From contig NZ_LT838813.1 of assembly GCF_900176595.1 (NCBI RefSeq), positions 3,676,001-3,740,000 of the forward strand: DNA of 64,000 bases, in the 5' to 3' direction. Positions 8,952-18,304 of the stretch are shown here, one piece after another. Numbering within the stretch: position 1 is the first letter of the stretch; the number at the start of each line of letters is the position of its first letter. Below the pieces are notes generated by a model. That model made no database searches. It saw only the letters and a program-made list of their open reading frames with translations, and was not told where the DNA came from. Position numbers and translations under genes: made by a program. Origin of the DNA: Aquiflexum balticum DSM 16537. Lineage in GTDB: Bacteria; Bacteroidota; Bacteroidia; Cytophagales; Cyclobacteriaceae.

Positions 8952-9896
8952 TTAGCCTAATATTTGGCTGATGACCGCTTGGGCCGCATAAATTCTATTT
9001 TTTGCTTGTTGCGTTACAAGACTTCTTGGTCCATCCAGAATTTCATCTGAAAGTTCCAGATTCCTTCTTACCGGAAGGCAATGCATTACTTTTGCATTCT
9101 TTGATTTCTTTAAGTGTTTTTCTTTCAACATCCAAGAATGGTCTGTTGTAATAATTTTTCCATAATCATTGAAGGCAGACCAGTTTTTGACATAGACAAA
9201 ATCTGCATCTTCTAAAGCTTTTGCCTGATTCAATTCAATTTTTGCCCCTTTTGTGAATGCTTCATCAAGCTCATAACCTTCCGGATGGGTAATGGTTAAA
9301 TCGTGTCCACAACCCAAAGCCCACTCTGAAAAGGAATTGGCTACCGCATGCGGTATGGCTTTGATATGCGGCGCCCAAGTCAAGACAACTTTTGGTTTAA
9401 TTTCTTTATTCCAATTCTCCTGAATGGTAACCATGTCTGCCAAACTTTGAAGAGGATGGCGTATGGCACTTTCCAAGCTGATGACAGGTTTTCCTGAGTA
9501 TTTGATGAATTGATTAAAGACAAAGTCTTCTACATCTTCCTGCTTGTTGGTCAAAGATGGAAATGCCCTGATGGCAAGAATATCGAAATAAGTCCCCAGA
9601 ACAGCAGCAGCATCTTTGATGTGTTCTATGGTGCCCTTATTCATTACGACACCATCTCTCATCTCCAAAGCCCAGCCTTCCTTGTCCATGTTCATCACTA
9701 TGGCATCCATACCGAGTTGCTGTGCAGCGATCTGAGTGCTTGCTCTTGTTCTCATGGAGGGATTTAAAAAAATGCATCCGATTCTTTTTCCCTGGCCTTT
9801 AGCTTTGTCAATCCAAGGATTTTCCTTGTAATGCATAGCCTGTTGGATCAGCTTCTCTGCAGTTGTTTTGTTTTCAAACTTTGTGAAGTTTTTCAT
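8952..9896 (-). CDS. argF': N-acyl-L-ornithine carbamoyltransferase (acetyl/succinyl-ornithine type)
   Basis: Carbamoylates N-acetyl- or N-succinyl-ornithine to the acyl-citrulline. It has 314 residues with the carbamoyl phosphate loop FLNPSMRTRAST (43-54) and the C-terminal HCLPVRRN motif. The extended sequence resembles Bacteroides succinylornithine and Xanthomonas acetylornithine transcarbamylases rather than ordinary OTCase (HPLQSLADMVTIQE, TWAPH, HPEGYELDEAF). From memory, Pro90 (Bacteroides, succinyl) or Glu92 (Xanthomonas, acetyl) sets the acyl preference. The aligned residue here appears to be Ile90 (NKGTIEHI), which matches neither, so the acyl group is undecided. It lies within the arg operon, 40 bp after argD. 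Confidence 0.93.
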   Translation of the reverse strand: MKNFTKFENKTTAEKLIQQAMHYKENPWIDKAKGQGKRIGCIFLNPSMRTRASTQIAAQQLGMDAIVMNMDKEGWALEMRDGVVMNKGTIEHIKDAAAVLGTYFDILAIRAFPSLTNKQEDVEDFVFNQFIKYSGKPVISLESAIRHPLQSLADMVTIQENWNKEIKPKVVLTWAPHIKAIPHAVANSFSEWALGCGHDLTITHPEGYELDEAFTKGAKIELNQAKALEDADFVYVKNWSAFNDYGKIITTDHSWMLKEKHLKKSKNAKVMHCLPVRRNLELSDEILDGPRSLVTQQAKNRIYAAQAVISQILG

Positions 9897-9936
9897 AAGG
9901 CTCCTAAAAATTATTTTGGGGTTAGAGGATTAATAA

Positions 9937-11067
9937 TCAAAGCAACACTTTCTTTAAACTATCCAAAAACGAAGATAGTTCTTTCATTTCAATATTTAAT
10001 GGTGGAAGCAAACGAATGGTATGTTTACCTGATGAACTACCTGTAAATATTTTGTATTTATCCACTAATTCAGAACGAACAGGTCCGGCTTCTCTGTTGA
10101 GATCAATGCCAATCATCAGGCCTTTCCCCCTTACTTCCATCACCCCAGGAATATTTTCCAATTCATACTGAAGATATTCTCCCATTTCAAGGGCATGTGG
10201 CATTAAATTTTCCATTTCTATCACTTCCAATACCGCCAAGCCCGCAGCACAGGCCAAATGATTTCCTCCAAATGTTGTGCCGAGCATTCCATAGGAAGCC
10301 GTAAAATCGGGATGGATCAAAACTCCTCCGACCGGGAATCCGTTGCCCATACCTTTTGCCATAGTGATCAAATCGGGGACCAATCCCTCTACCCACTGAT
10401 GGGCAAAGAATTTTCCTGTTCTACCATAGCCTGACTGTACTTCATCCAAAATCAGTTTGGCGCCATATTCTTTTGTGATTTTTGAAATAGCCAAAAGAAA
10501 TTCTGGGTCAGGGATGTGGATTCCTCCGACTCCTTGAATTCCTTCTATAATAACCCCCGCGATGTTTCCGGCTTTCAACTGCTGTTCTACCGCTGCTATA
10601 TCTCCCCAAGGAAGAATGTGGGCATCTGTTCGTTGGTTTGAAGGAGCGATGATTTTCGGATTGTCAGTCAGTACAACGGCCCCGGAAGTTCTTCCATGAA
10701 AGGCTCCCGAGAAGGAAATGAATCCCGATTTTCCAGTAGCAAATGATGCCATTTTCAATGCATTTTCATTTGCCTCTGCCCCTGAATTACACAGGAAAAG
10801 GCTGAACTCCTGATAGCCTGATATTTCACCAAGTTTTTCGGCAAATTGTTTCTGAAGAGGAATATGTACTGAATTGGAATAGAAAGCAATCAAATCCATT
10901 TGATCCTTCACTCTTTTGTTGAAATGGGGATGGCTATGTCCGATGGAAATCACCGCATGTCCTCCGTATAGGTCTAGATATTCTATTCCATTTTCGTCCC
11001 AAAGTTTGGCCCCCAGTGCTTTGACAGGGGTCACATTGATCAAAGGATATACATCGAATAAGTTCAT
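9937..11067 (-). CDS. argD: Acetylornithine (acylornithine) aminotransferase
   Basis: Class III PLP aminotransferase of 376 residues. It makes acylornithine from acylglutamate semialdehyde and glutamate. The PLP lysine is K238 in MAKGMGNGFPVGG and the pyridine-nitrogen aspartate is D208 in LILDEVQSG; NSGAEANENALK (94-105) and the phosphate-binding FHGRT segment are intact. The start MNLFDVYPLINVTPV leaves a 10-bp gap to argC, consistent with tight cotranscription. Substrate could be acetylated or succinylated, as for the rest of the operon. Confidence 0.95.
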   Translation of the reverse strand: MNLFDVYPLINVTPVKALGAKLWDENGIEYLDLYGGHAVISIGHSHPHFNKRVKDQMDLIAFYSNSVHIPLQKQFAEKLGEISGYQEFSLFLCNSGAEANENALKMASFATGKSGFISFSGAFHGRTSGAVVLTDNPKIIAPSNQRTDAHILPWGDIAAVEQQLKAGNIAGVIIEGIQGVGGIHIPDPEFLLAISKITKEYGAKLILDEVQSGYGRTGKFFAHQWVEGLVPDLITMAKGMGNGFPVGGVLIHPDFTASYGMLGTTFGGNHLACAAGLAVLEVIEMENLMPHALEMGEYLQYELENIPGVMEVRGKGLMIGIDLNREAGPVRSELVDKYKIFTGSSSGKHTIRLLPPLNIEMKELSSFLDSLKKVLL

Positions 11068-11077
11068 TGTCTGTAGG

Positions 11078-12046
11078 TTAAAAGGCGATGCTTTTGAGTT
11101 TTAATCCTGTAGTTTCATCAAGGTTAAAAGCAAGATTGAAATTTTGGACGGCCTGACCTGATGCACCTTTTAACAGGTTGTCTATGACAGCATATATGAC
11201 CAATTGGCCTTTTTCAACCTGCAGATGAATAATGCATTTATTGGTATTGACTACCTGTTTGAGGTCAATGTCATTTTCGGAGACATGCGTAAAAGGCGCC
11301 TCTGTATAAAATTCTTTATAACCCTCAACGGCTTCTGCTAAAGTTCCGGTATAAGGAAAGTATGCAGAAATCCAGATTCCTCTGGAAAAATTACCCCTGT
11401 AGGGAACAAATAATAATTCCTGGGAAAAACCATTTTGCAACTGATTGAAAGTCTGTTTGATTTCTTTTAAGTGCTGATGGTTAAATAGCTTGTAAACAGA
11501 CATATTCCCTGTTCTATAACTGAAATGCGATGTGTCAGCAAGTTTTTTTCCGGCGCCTGTACTTCCTGTGATTCCAGAAATATGGATGGTATCTTCAACC
11601 CAATTATTTGAAATTGCAGGTGCTAATGCCAATTGAATAGCTGTAGCAAAACAACCTGGATTTGCGATTTTTTTAGCCGATTGGATATTGGATTTATTCA
11701 CCTCAGGCAATCCATAGACAAAGCCATCGCTTTCGTCTCTATAATCCGTACTGAGGTCTATGATGACTGTTTCTTTGGAAAATTTGTGATTTTCCAAGAA
11801 GCTTTTGGTTTCACCATGGGGAAGACCAAGGAAGACTGCTTCAATTTCTTCTGAAATGACTTCATCTGTAAAAACCAAATCTATATCACCGATCAGGTCC
11901 GGATGCACATCGGTCACTTTTTTACCGCTTTGGCTATTGCTGTGTACATAGACCAACTCGCAATTTGGATGGTGGACCAAAAGACGGATCAATTCACCAC
12001 CGGTATATCCTGCTGCACCGATTATTGCTGTTTTAATCTTCTTCAT
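11078..12046 (-). CDS. argC: N-acetyl-gamma-glutamyl-phosphate reductase
   Basis: NADPH-dependent reductase that converts acylglutamyl phosphate to the semialdehyde. From the chosen start MKKIKTAIIGAAGYTGGEL it has 322 residues. The longer frame opening at 12085 adds 13 residues with no family counterpart, so the internal ATG at 12046 is preferred. It has the Rossmann motif GAAGYTGGEL (10-19) and the catalytic cysteine in NPGCFATA (Cys132). The start overlaps the 3' end of argG by 14 bp, suggesting translational coupling. Confidence 0.94.
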   Translation of the reverse strand: MKKIKTAIIGAAGYTGGELIRLLVHHPNCELVYVHSNSQSGKKVTDVHPDLIGDIDLVFTDEVISEEIEAVFLGLPHGETKSFLENHKFSKETVIIDLSTDYRDESDGFVYGLPEVNKSNIQSAKKIANPGCFATAIQLALAPAISNNWVEDTIHISGITGSTGAGKKLADTSHFSYRTGNMSVYKLFNHQHLKEIKQTFNQLQNGFSQELLFVPYRGNFSRGIWISAYFPYTGTLAEAVEGYKEFYTEAPFTHVSENDIDLKQVVNTNKCIIHLQVEKGQLVIYAVIDNLLKGASGQAVQNFNLAFNLDETTGLKLKSIAF

Positions 12047-13229
12047 GATGGTTGACTTGATGGAAAATGGCAGTTTGGTTTCCAAGAATTCTTGTAAATC
12101 CTTTTACATCTTCTCCGGTATAGCCCTTATTCATCTCGCCATAGCTGCCGAATTTGGAAGCCATCAGATCATGACCTGATTCAATGCCTACCAACTGAAA
12201 CCTAAAAGGGTGCAGGATTAATTTGACCGAACCCGTGACAAACTCTTGAGTGCTTTCCAGAAATGCCTCCAAATTCCGCATCACAGGATCCAGGTAATGC
12301 CCTTCGTGTAAATGGTTACCGTAAAATTCCGAAAGCTGATTCTTCCAAAATGTCTGCCACTTGGTCAAAGTATGCTTTTCCAATAATTGGTGACTTTTGA
12401 TAATGATCAAAGCTGCCGCTGCTTCAAAACCCACTCTTCCTTTGATACCGATAATAGTATCTCCCACATGAATATCCCTTCCAATACCAAAAGGGGAAGC
12501 AAGTTCATGGACTTTTAAGATAGCGTCAACAGGGTTTTTAAAAGTTTCTCCATTGACCGATTTTATTTCTCCTTTTTCAAATCCTATAATCAATTCCTCA
12601 CTTTTGGTTTTAGATGCCTGAATCGGCCAGGCACTTTCCGGTAGAGTCTGATTGGATGAAAGCGTTTCTTTTCCTCCTACAGATGTGCCCCAAATCCCTT
12701 TGTTGATAGAATAAGCCGCTTTCTCAAAGTTCATGGAAACTCCATGTTTTTTGAGGTAGGCAATTTCTTCTTCCCGGCTTAGCTTGAGATCTCTGATTGG
12801 GGTAATGATTTCTATGTCAGGTATAATGGTCTGAAAAATCATATCAAATCTGACCTGATCGTTACCGGCACCGGTACTTCCATGGGCGATGGATTTTGCG
12901 CCTATTTTTTTCGCGTACTCTGCTAGTGTTTTGGCCTGAAGTATCCTTTCTGCGCTTACCGATAGGGGATAGGTCTGGTTTTTAAGGACATTTCCAAAAA
13001 CCAGATATTTGATGACTTCCTCATAGTAGGTTTTGGTCACATCAAGGACCGTGAATGAGGCTATTCCGAGGCTTTTTGCGCGGGATTCCACTGCTTGAAG
13101 TTCATCGGCAGAAAAACCACCGGTATTGATCAATACAGCATGTACTTCATACCCCAAGTCTTTGGAGAGATGCAAAGCACAAAAAGTGGTATCAAGTCCC
13201 CCGCTGTATGCTAATACTGTTTTTTTCAT
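12033..13229 (-). CDS. argG: Argininosuccinate synthase
   Basis: ATP-dependent ligase joining citrulline and aspartate. The start chosen is MKKTVLAYSGGLDTT at 13229 (398 residues), because the PP-loop AYSGGLDT must be near the N-terminus; the frame extends to 13268 but the extra residues are not family-like. Other motifs are HGSTGAGNDQVRF and TSVGGKETL. It is placed between a GNAT gene (45 bp upstream) and argC (14-bp overlap). Its presence next to an acyl-citrulline deacetylase fits deacylation occurring before this step. Confidence 0.95.
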   Translation of the reverse strand: MKKTVLAYSGGLDTTFCALHLSKDLGYEVHAVLINTGGFSADELQAVESRAKSLGIASFTVLDVTKTYYEEVIKYLVFGNVLKNQTYPLSVSAERILQAKTLAEYAKKIGAKSIAHGSTGAGNDQVRFDMIFQTIIPDIEIITPIRDLKLSREEEIAYLKKHGVSMNFEKAAYSINKGIWGTSVGGKETLSSNQTLPESAWPIQASKTKSEELIIGFEKGEIKSVNGETFKNPVDAILKVHELASPFGIGRDIHVGDTIIGIKGRVGFEAAAALIIIKSHQLLEKHTLTKWQTFWKNQLSEFYGNHLHEGHYLDPVMRNLEAFLESTQEFVTGSVKLILHPFRFQLVGIESGHDLMASKFGSYGEMNKGYTGEDVKGFTRILGNQTAIFHQVNHHEED

Positions 13230-13273
13230 TTTTAATTTTTTGTAAAAGCCCATACCAATTATGGGCATTAGGT

Positions 13274-13960
13274 TTAAAATAGGTTAAGCGTCTTGGTCTT
13301 TGTTTTTTTGATATTGAGCAGGATATATTTTTTCAGTCTTGTCCATCGCTCAAACAGCTTGATGTTTTTCTTAAAGTCTTTTCTTAAGGCAACATCCTCT
13401 GTTTTTGCTTTTTTGGAAGGGTCGTAAAGCATTGCAGTACACAGACAATTCTGCCTGTTTTTGCTTTTCAGAATTTCCACATTGACACAGCTGTTACATC
13501 CTTTCCAGAATTCTTCATCATCTGTGAGGTCTCCATAAGATACAGGTATATAACCCAATCCGGAATTGATTTTCATCACAGCTGCGCCTGTAGTCAGTCC
13601 AAAGATTTTTGAATCCGGATATTTGCTGCGGCTAAGCTTGAATATTTCATTTTTGATCTGGCTGGCCAATCCGAATTTGCGGAATTGGGGTGCTACGATA
13701 AGACCAGAGTTGGCCACAAATTTTCCATGGCCCCAAGCTTCAATGTAGCAAAAACCGGCCCATTCACCATTGTTGGTCGTGGCAATTACGGCTTTACCTT
13801 CACGCATCTTGGCCTTGATGTACTCAGGAGATCTTTTGGCTATTCCAGTCCCGCGCGCTTTTGCAGACTCTTCCATTTCCAATGTGATTGTCTCAGCGTA
13901 TATGCAGTCTTTTTCTGAAGCAGGTTTTATGATAAAGGAATTATTTTCCATTTTGTCCAA
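13274..13960 (-). CDS. GNAT N-acetyltransferase, candidate acylglutamate synthase heading the arg operon
   Basis: A 228-residue protein with a GNAT fold: an acetyl-CoA loop region PQFRKFGLASQIKNEI (about 91-106) and the strand AGFCYIEAWGHGKFVANSGLIV before it. It opens the arginine operon and no argA or argJ is seen elsewhere in the window, so the likely role is the first step, acylation of glutamate; this is inference from context. An unusual C-terminal extension holds four cysteines, C155-x2-C158 and C172-x-C174, which might bind zinc or an Fe-S cluster. ATGs at residues 1 and 4 are both possible starts. Confidence 0.75.
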   Translation of the reverse strand: MDKMENNSFIIKPASEKDCIYAETITLEMEESAKARGTGIAKRSPEYIKAKMREGKAVIATTNNGEWAGFCYIEAWGHGKFVANSGLIVAPQFRKFGLASQIKNEIFKLSRSKYPDSKIFGLTTGAAVMKINSGLGYIPVSYGDLTDDEEFWKGCNSCVNVEILKSKNRQNCLCTAMLYDPSKKAKTEDVALRKDFKKNIKLFERWTRLKKYILLNIKKTKTKTLNLF

Positions 13961-14312
13961 TAGGAGATAAATGAATTGTAGATAGCCTTTCCAGGCCCAT
14001 AGTTAAATTAGAATTTGATTGTGCTATTGTAGGTTGTCCACATAGGACACCAAATAAAATTATAGGGGCGTTGCCCTGAAACTGTTCCTAAACCTCCTCA
14101 AAGGAGAAAAAATCGGCATAGCAAAATAATTACTCTGCTGAATTGCAAAGTCGATTATCAGGTTTGCTATGTTGTTTGTAGTTGACATTTTTTTGGAAAA
14201 CGTTTGCAAATGTTACAAGTATTGAAATAAGATGCAAGGTTTTTTGTCAATAATTTAAATTTCCCGCTTTAAATTCACTTGTACTCAGAATAAAGTCCTA
14301 TATAAATGGTAT
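13961..14312. other. Intergenic region: arg operon upstream region and histidine kinase 3' end
   Basis: 352 bp without a credible gene. Both flanking genes are on the minus strand, so it must hold the arg operon promoter. I do not see a good TTTG/TAnnTTTG promoter pair on the minus strand. One 16-bp imperfect inverted repeat is present at 14199-14214 and is listed separately. Confidence 0.6.
14199..14214. promoter_or_regulatory. Possible operator: AACGTTTGCAAATGTT inverted repeat
   Basis: The two halves AACGTTTG and CAAATGTT are complementary except for one base pair. It lies about 240 bp upstream of the first arg gene and 115 bp after the kinase stop. The length and symmetry suit a dimeric repressor site, but no regulator gene is nearby and it does not match an ARG box well. 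Confidence 0.25.
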
Positions 14313-16475
14313 TTATTCCACCATTTCCAATTTTCCAACCGCTTTGGGAAGGCTGAAATAAAAAGTACTTCCATTTCCATATTCACTTTCCACCCATATT
14401 TTCCCCCCATTCTCTTCCACGTATAGTTGGCAAAGACTAAGACCAAGACCTGTTCCTTGTTCTCCTTTTGTTCCGCGTTTACTTTCTATCAGATTTTTGC
14501 GGAAAAGTTTCCCAACTTCCTCCTTACTCATGCCTATTCCGCTATCACTTACTGAAATAATAATTTCTTCTTCCTTTTCGAAAGCTTGGATGGTAATTAA
14601 TCCATCTTGATTGCTGAATTTTAGGGCATTATTGATCAGATTTCTCAATATTAGGTCCAGGTGATTTGAATCTGCCATTACAGAGATATCCGATGCTACT
14701 TCGGAATCAATACTGATATTTTTCTGCTTGGACAAAGTCGTAAAAAAATCCAAAATGTCATTGACCTTTTCACTCAGGTTATTTGGAATAGCCTTGGATT
14801 TGATCATTTTCATTTCTCCAATAGACCAGCGGAGAAGGTTGTCGAGTACTGTCATAGCGGCTCCCAAACTTTTATAAAGTCCCGGTGCCACTTCCTTAAA
14901 CTCCCCCTCATCCAATCTGTCTTTGGTGTAAAGCCCCAATAGCATATAAAAGCTGCCAATTGGGTTTCTTAAATCATGACCGATAATACTGAAAAGCTTT
15001 GATTTTACTTCGTTGGCTTTTTCCAGTTCCAAAGTTCTCTCCTGAAGCAGTTCTTTTGCCTTCTTTTGGAGATAAAAATTTCTGAAAATGATCAAAGCAA
15101 TAACCAAAATGGAAAAAGCTGTAAAAATCAGAATGTTTCTTAAAAATTTTTGTGCCTGAAGTTCTTTCTCCTTTTCCAGATCCTGCGCTTTTTGTTCTGC
15201 TTCGATGATTGCCAATTGCTTTTCGAACTCGTAATCTGCTTCAAGACGGGCTGTTTTTCTTTCAAGTTCCTGATTGTTTAGGCTGTCAACAAAGGCAGTG
15301 AAGCTTTGAAAATGGAAAAGGGCATCTTTATATTTTCCCTCTGCTTCATAAACCTTGCTTAAGGTATGATGACATTCTTTTAATTCTTCTTTGGAACCGA
15401 GTTCGTTTCCAAGCAATAGTCCTTTTTCAGCATAGTCTTTGGCTAAACCATAATTGCCCAGATTCAGATGGATTTTGGAGAGATTGTTAACACTCAATAA
15501 AATCCCTCTTTTGTTTTCTATTTCTGTGTCAATTTTAAGTGATTTGTAGTAGTTCTCCAATGCAGCATCATAATTTCCCTGCTTTTCGTAAATGTTGGCA
15601 AGATTGTTCAGACCAGCGGAAATCCCCTCAATTTCTTTTATTTTTTCAGAAATGCGCATGGACTCCTCGATGGTTTGGATAGCCAGGTCAAAATTCTGCT
15701 GGTATTCGTATATTTTGGCAATGTTATGCAGGGTATTGGAAATCCCCCGTTCATCGTCCAAAGATTTCTTGATGGCCAGTGATTTTAGATAAAAATCAAG
15801 GGATTCATTTAGCTTTTCCTGCCTTTCATAAATCAGGGCAATATTATTGTACACAAATGAAATACCCATAGAATCTTCAAGTTTTTCAGAAATCCTAAGT
15901 GCTTTCAGGTTGGTCTCCAAAGCTGCAAGGTAATTGGCCTGATAATAGTAAATGGAAGCAATGTTTTTAAGACTTGATGCGATTCCTATTTCATCTCCGA
16001 TTTCTTCTTTTATTTTGAGCGATTGCTCATAATTGGCAATGGCATTGGAATATTGGCCTAGTTTATTATGGACATTGGCTATATTGTTATATCCTGAGGC
16101 CATTCCTTTTTTATCTCCTGATTTTTCACGGATAGCCAATGCTTGTTTATAGTATTCTATGGACTCATTGTAATTCCCCAAAAAATAACTGTTATTTCCC
16201 AAGCTATGTAAGCAATCTGCCTGATTGGGTTTATCGTTTATTTCCTCAAAAATTTTTTCCGCCTGCAAATAACTTTCAAAAGCTTTGGGAAAGTTGTTTT
16301 CCTTGTAATATTGAAATCCCAGTTCTTTTTTAGCCAGGGCAAAATCAAACCCTTTTTCATTGTTGGATTCCATCACCTTAACAACCGCTTCAAGAGAGTC
16401 GGTCAGACTATTCTGTGCAAATGCAGCACAAACGAGAAAAAGCAATAGGAGAGGAGTGACAATAACTTTTTTCAT
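14313..16475 (-). CDS. Tetratricopeptide-repeat sensor histidine kinase
   Basis: A 720-residue membrane sensor kinase, starting at MKKVIVTPLLLLFLVCAAFAQ, which is a clear signal peptide; the 13 residues before it are not needed. A periplasmic array of about eight TPR units (SLGNNSYFLGNYNESI and similar) is followed by a coiled stretch, a single membrane segment (ILIFTAFSILVIALIIF), HisKA with phospho-acceptor His500 (IGHDLRNPIG), and HATPase_c with N box NLINNALKF (about 612) and G boxes DSGIGM and GTGLGL. There is no receiver domain and no response regulator next to it, so the partner and the stimulus are unknown. Confidence 0.93.
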   Translation of the reverse strand: MKKVIVTPLLLLFLVCAAFAQNSLTDSLEAVVKVMESNNEKGFDFALAKKELGFQYYKENNFPKAFESYLQAEKIFEEINDKPNQADCLHSLGNNSYFLGNYNESIEYYKQALAIREKSGDKKGMASGYNNIANVHNKLGQYSNAIANYEQSLKIKEEIGDEIGIASSLKNIASIYYYQANYLAALETNLKALRISEKLEDSMGISFVYNNIALIYERQEKLNESLDFYLKSLAIKKSLDDERGISNTLHNIAKIYEYQQNFDLAIQTIEESMRISEKIKEIEGISAGLNNLANIYEKQGNYDAALENYYKSLKIDTEIENKRGILLSVNNLSKIHLNLGNYGLAKDYAEKGLLLGNELGSKEELKECHHTLSKVYEAEGKYKDALFHFQSFTAFVDSLNNQELERKTARLEADYEFEKQLAIIEAEQKAQDLEKEKELQAQKFLRNILIFTAFSILVIALIIFRNFYLQKKAKELLQERTLELEKANEVKSKLFSIIGHDLRNPIGSFYMLLGLYTKDRLDEGEFKEVAPGLYKSLGAAMTVLDNLLRWSIGEMKMIKSKAIPNNLSEKVNDILDFFTTLSKQKNISIDSEVASDISVMADSNHLDLILRNLINNALKFSNQDGLITIQAFEKEEEIIISVSDSGIGMSKEEVGKLFRKNLIESKRGTKGEQGTGLGLSLCQLYVEENGGKIWVESEYGNGSTFYFSLPKAVGKLEMVE

Positions 16476-16648
16476 GCAGGCATGATAAGGATACAAATAT
16501 TTGTAAAAATCCAATTGGATCTTTATTTGGTTTTAAATATAAGTAGGAAACAGTTTACGATTTGTTAAATTTTATAATCGTTGTTCAGGGAAAATGTTTT
16601 TAGTTTTATTAAGGAAAAGAAAGGTACTTATTGTCGCATTTGGAATAA

Positions 16649-17428
16649 CTACAGAGCCCTGTCCAGATGAGTATAACCTCCATCTACAAACAGGAGTTGC
16701 CCTGTAGTATGGGAAGAGCGTTCTGAGAGAAGGAAAACGACTGTATCTGCGATCTCTTTTGCTTTTGTCATCCTGTTTCCAAGAGGAATTCTTTTTTCAA
16801 TTTCCTTCAATTTCTCTTCAGGATTATCGAAGCTATTGAGCCAATTTTCATATAATGGCGTCATTACTTCTGCGGGAATTACGGCATTGACTCTGATACC
16901 GTATTTTAGCAATTCAACAGCCCACTCCCTTGTCAGGGATAATTGACCACCTTTTGCAGCAATATAGCCACTTGTATTCCCTTGCCCTGTAACTGCGGTT
17001 TTACTGCTGATATTGACGATACTCCCTTTGTTTTTTTTCAGATAGGGTAGGGCATAATGGACCAAATCAAAATAATGGCCCAAGTTTTTTTCTACTGAAG
17101 CACGAAAGTCTTCCGGTGTACCATTTTCCAGACCAACTCCATCATTCGCCCCGGCATTGTTGACCACACCATCAATCCTTCCAAATTTCGCATATGCCTT
17201 TTCCACTGCCTCCAGGGCAATATCAGGTCCGGTCAATCTTTTGGGGATGTGCAGGGCCTCGACTCCTTTGGATTCAAATTCTTCCATCAATTTCCCCCCT
17301 TCCTCTAAAGACGGATCAATGATGACTACACGCGCACCCTCTTCAGCAAGTGTGCGGCTGATGGATTCTCCTATGCCTTTTGCGCCTCCTGAGATCAGGA
17401 ATACTTTATCTTTTATTTTTAAATCCAT
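16649..17428 (-). CDS. SDR oxidoreductase, probable L-fucose dehydrogenase
   Basis: A 259-residue short-chain dehydrogenase: cofactor loop GGAKGIG (14-20), NNAG (90-93), catalytic Ser141/142, Tyr155 and Lys159. The C-terminal end LFVDGGYTHLDRAL and the PAEVMTPLYENWL stretch resemble L-fucose dehydrogenases of the oxidative pathway. It would oxidise L-fucose to L-fucono-lactone. It is the last gene of a four-gene minus-strand cluster with a lactonase-type amidohydrolase, an FAH-type hydrolase and a second SDR. L-rhamnose or another 6-deoxysugar is an alternative substrate. Confidence 0.8.
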   Translation of the reverse strand: MDLKIKDKVFLISGGAKGIGESISRTLAEEGARVVIIDPSLEEGGKLMEEFESKGVEALHIPKRLTGPDIALEAVEKAYAKFGRIDGVVNNAGANDGVGLENGTPEDFRASVEKNLGHYFDLVHYALPYLKKNKGSIVNISSKTAVTGQGNTSGYIAAKGGQLSLTREWAVELLKYGIRVNAVIPAEVMTPLYENWLNSFDNPEEKLKEIEKRIPLGNRMTKAKEIADTVVFLLSERSSHTTGQLLFVDGGYTHLDRAL

Positions 17429-17467
17429 GACAGGATAGCATTTTGTTTTTGATGGGTTGAACTTGTT

Positions 17468-18304
17468 TTATTCGTTTCTTTTGATTCCATAGAATTCACA
17501 GGCATTGTTTCCAAAAATCCCTTTCTGTTCCTCTTGACTGAATGATTTATAATAGTGATAAGCCAAATCAAAAACAGTAGAGTAATTTCCTGCCAATAAA
17601 CACACTGGCCAATCACTCCCAAACATCAATCTTTTACTCCCAAAGGAATCGGAAATATGGTCCAGGTAAAGTTTGAAATCTTCAGGTTTCCAATGCTTCC
17701 AATCAGCTTCTGTAACCATCCCTGAAACCTTGCACCACACATTGGGTAGTTCTGAAATTCCGGAAATTCCCTGCTTCCAAAACTCATATTCTCCTCCTTT
17801 GATATTGGGTTTGGCCAAGTGATCTAGCACAAAGGGTTGATCAGGATATTTTTTTGCGAGCTCAAAAGCAGCCTTTAGGTGTTTTGGATAAATCAGAATA
17901 TCGTAGGTGAATCCGTATTTTTGCAATAAACTTATCCCGTACAGAAATTTTGGATCCTCCATCGCTTCCGGTTCCAAAACCTGCAGAATCATCCTGAATC
18001 CGGCAAGTTTTGGTTCGGACATGTGTGATTCCAGTTTGGACTCAATTTCAGGGGAATTCAAATCGACCCAACCCACTACTTTTTGTATCCAGGGAAATTC
18101 ATTTGCCAGGTTCAAGAGAAACTGTGTCTCCATAGCTGACTGATCTGCCTGAACAGCAATGCATCCATCAAAGCCTGTTTTTTCCAATTCAGGCTTTAAA
18201 TCCAAAGGCATAAAATCCCTTTGGATTGTATTCATAGAGGTATCTATCCAAGCATCTCTTACAGGATCAAATTTCCAAAAATGCTGATGGGAGTCGATGG
18301 TCAT
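17468..18304 (-). CDS. Amidohydrolase, probable L-fuconolactonase (COG3618)
   Basis: A 278-residue metal-dependent hydrolase of the amidohydrolase_2 family. The N-terminal IDSHQHFWKFDPVRDAWID carries the HxH metal ligands (His6, His8); other conserved features are AVQADQS and the C-terminal FGSDWPVCLL aspartate. These are typical of L-fucono- and L-rhamnono-lactone hydrolases. It would hydrolyse the lactone made by the neighbouring SDR. It is separated from the preceding gene by 42 bp that consist entirely of six heptamers. Confidence 0.85.
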   Translation of the reverse strand: MTIDSHQHFWKFDPVRDAWIDTSMNTIQRDFMPLDLKPELEKTGFDGCIAVQADQSAMETQFLLNLANEFPWIQKVVGWVDLNSPEIESKLESHMSEPKLAGFRMILQVLEPEAMEDPKFLYGISLLQKYGFTYDILIYPKHLKAAFELAKKYPDQPFVLDHLAKPNIKGGEYEFWKQGISGISELPNVWCKVSGMVTEADWKHWKPEDFKLYLDHISDSFGSKRLMFGSDWPVCLLAGNYSTVFDLAYHYYKSFSQEEQKGIFGNNACEFYGIKRNE

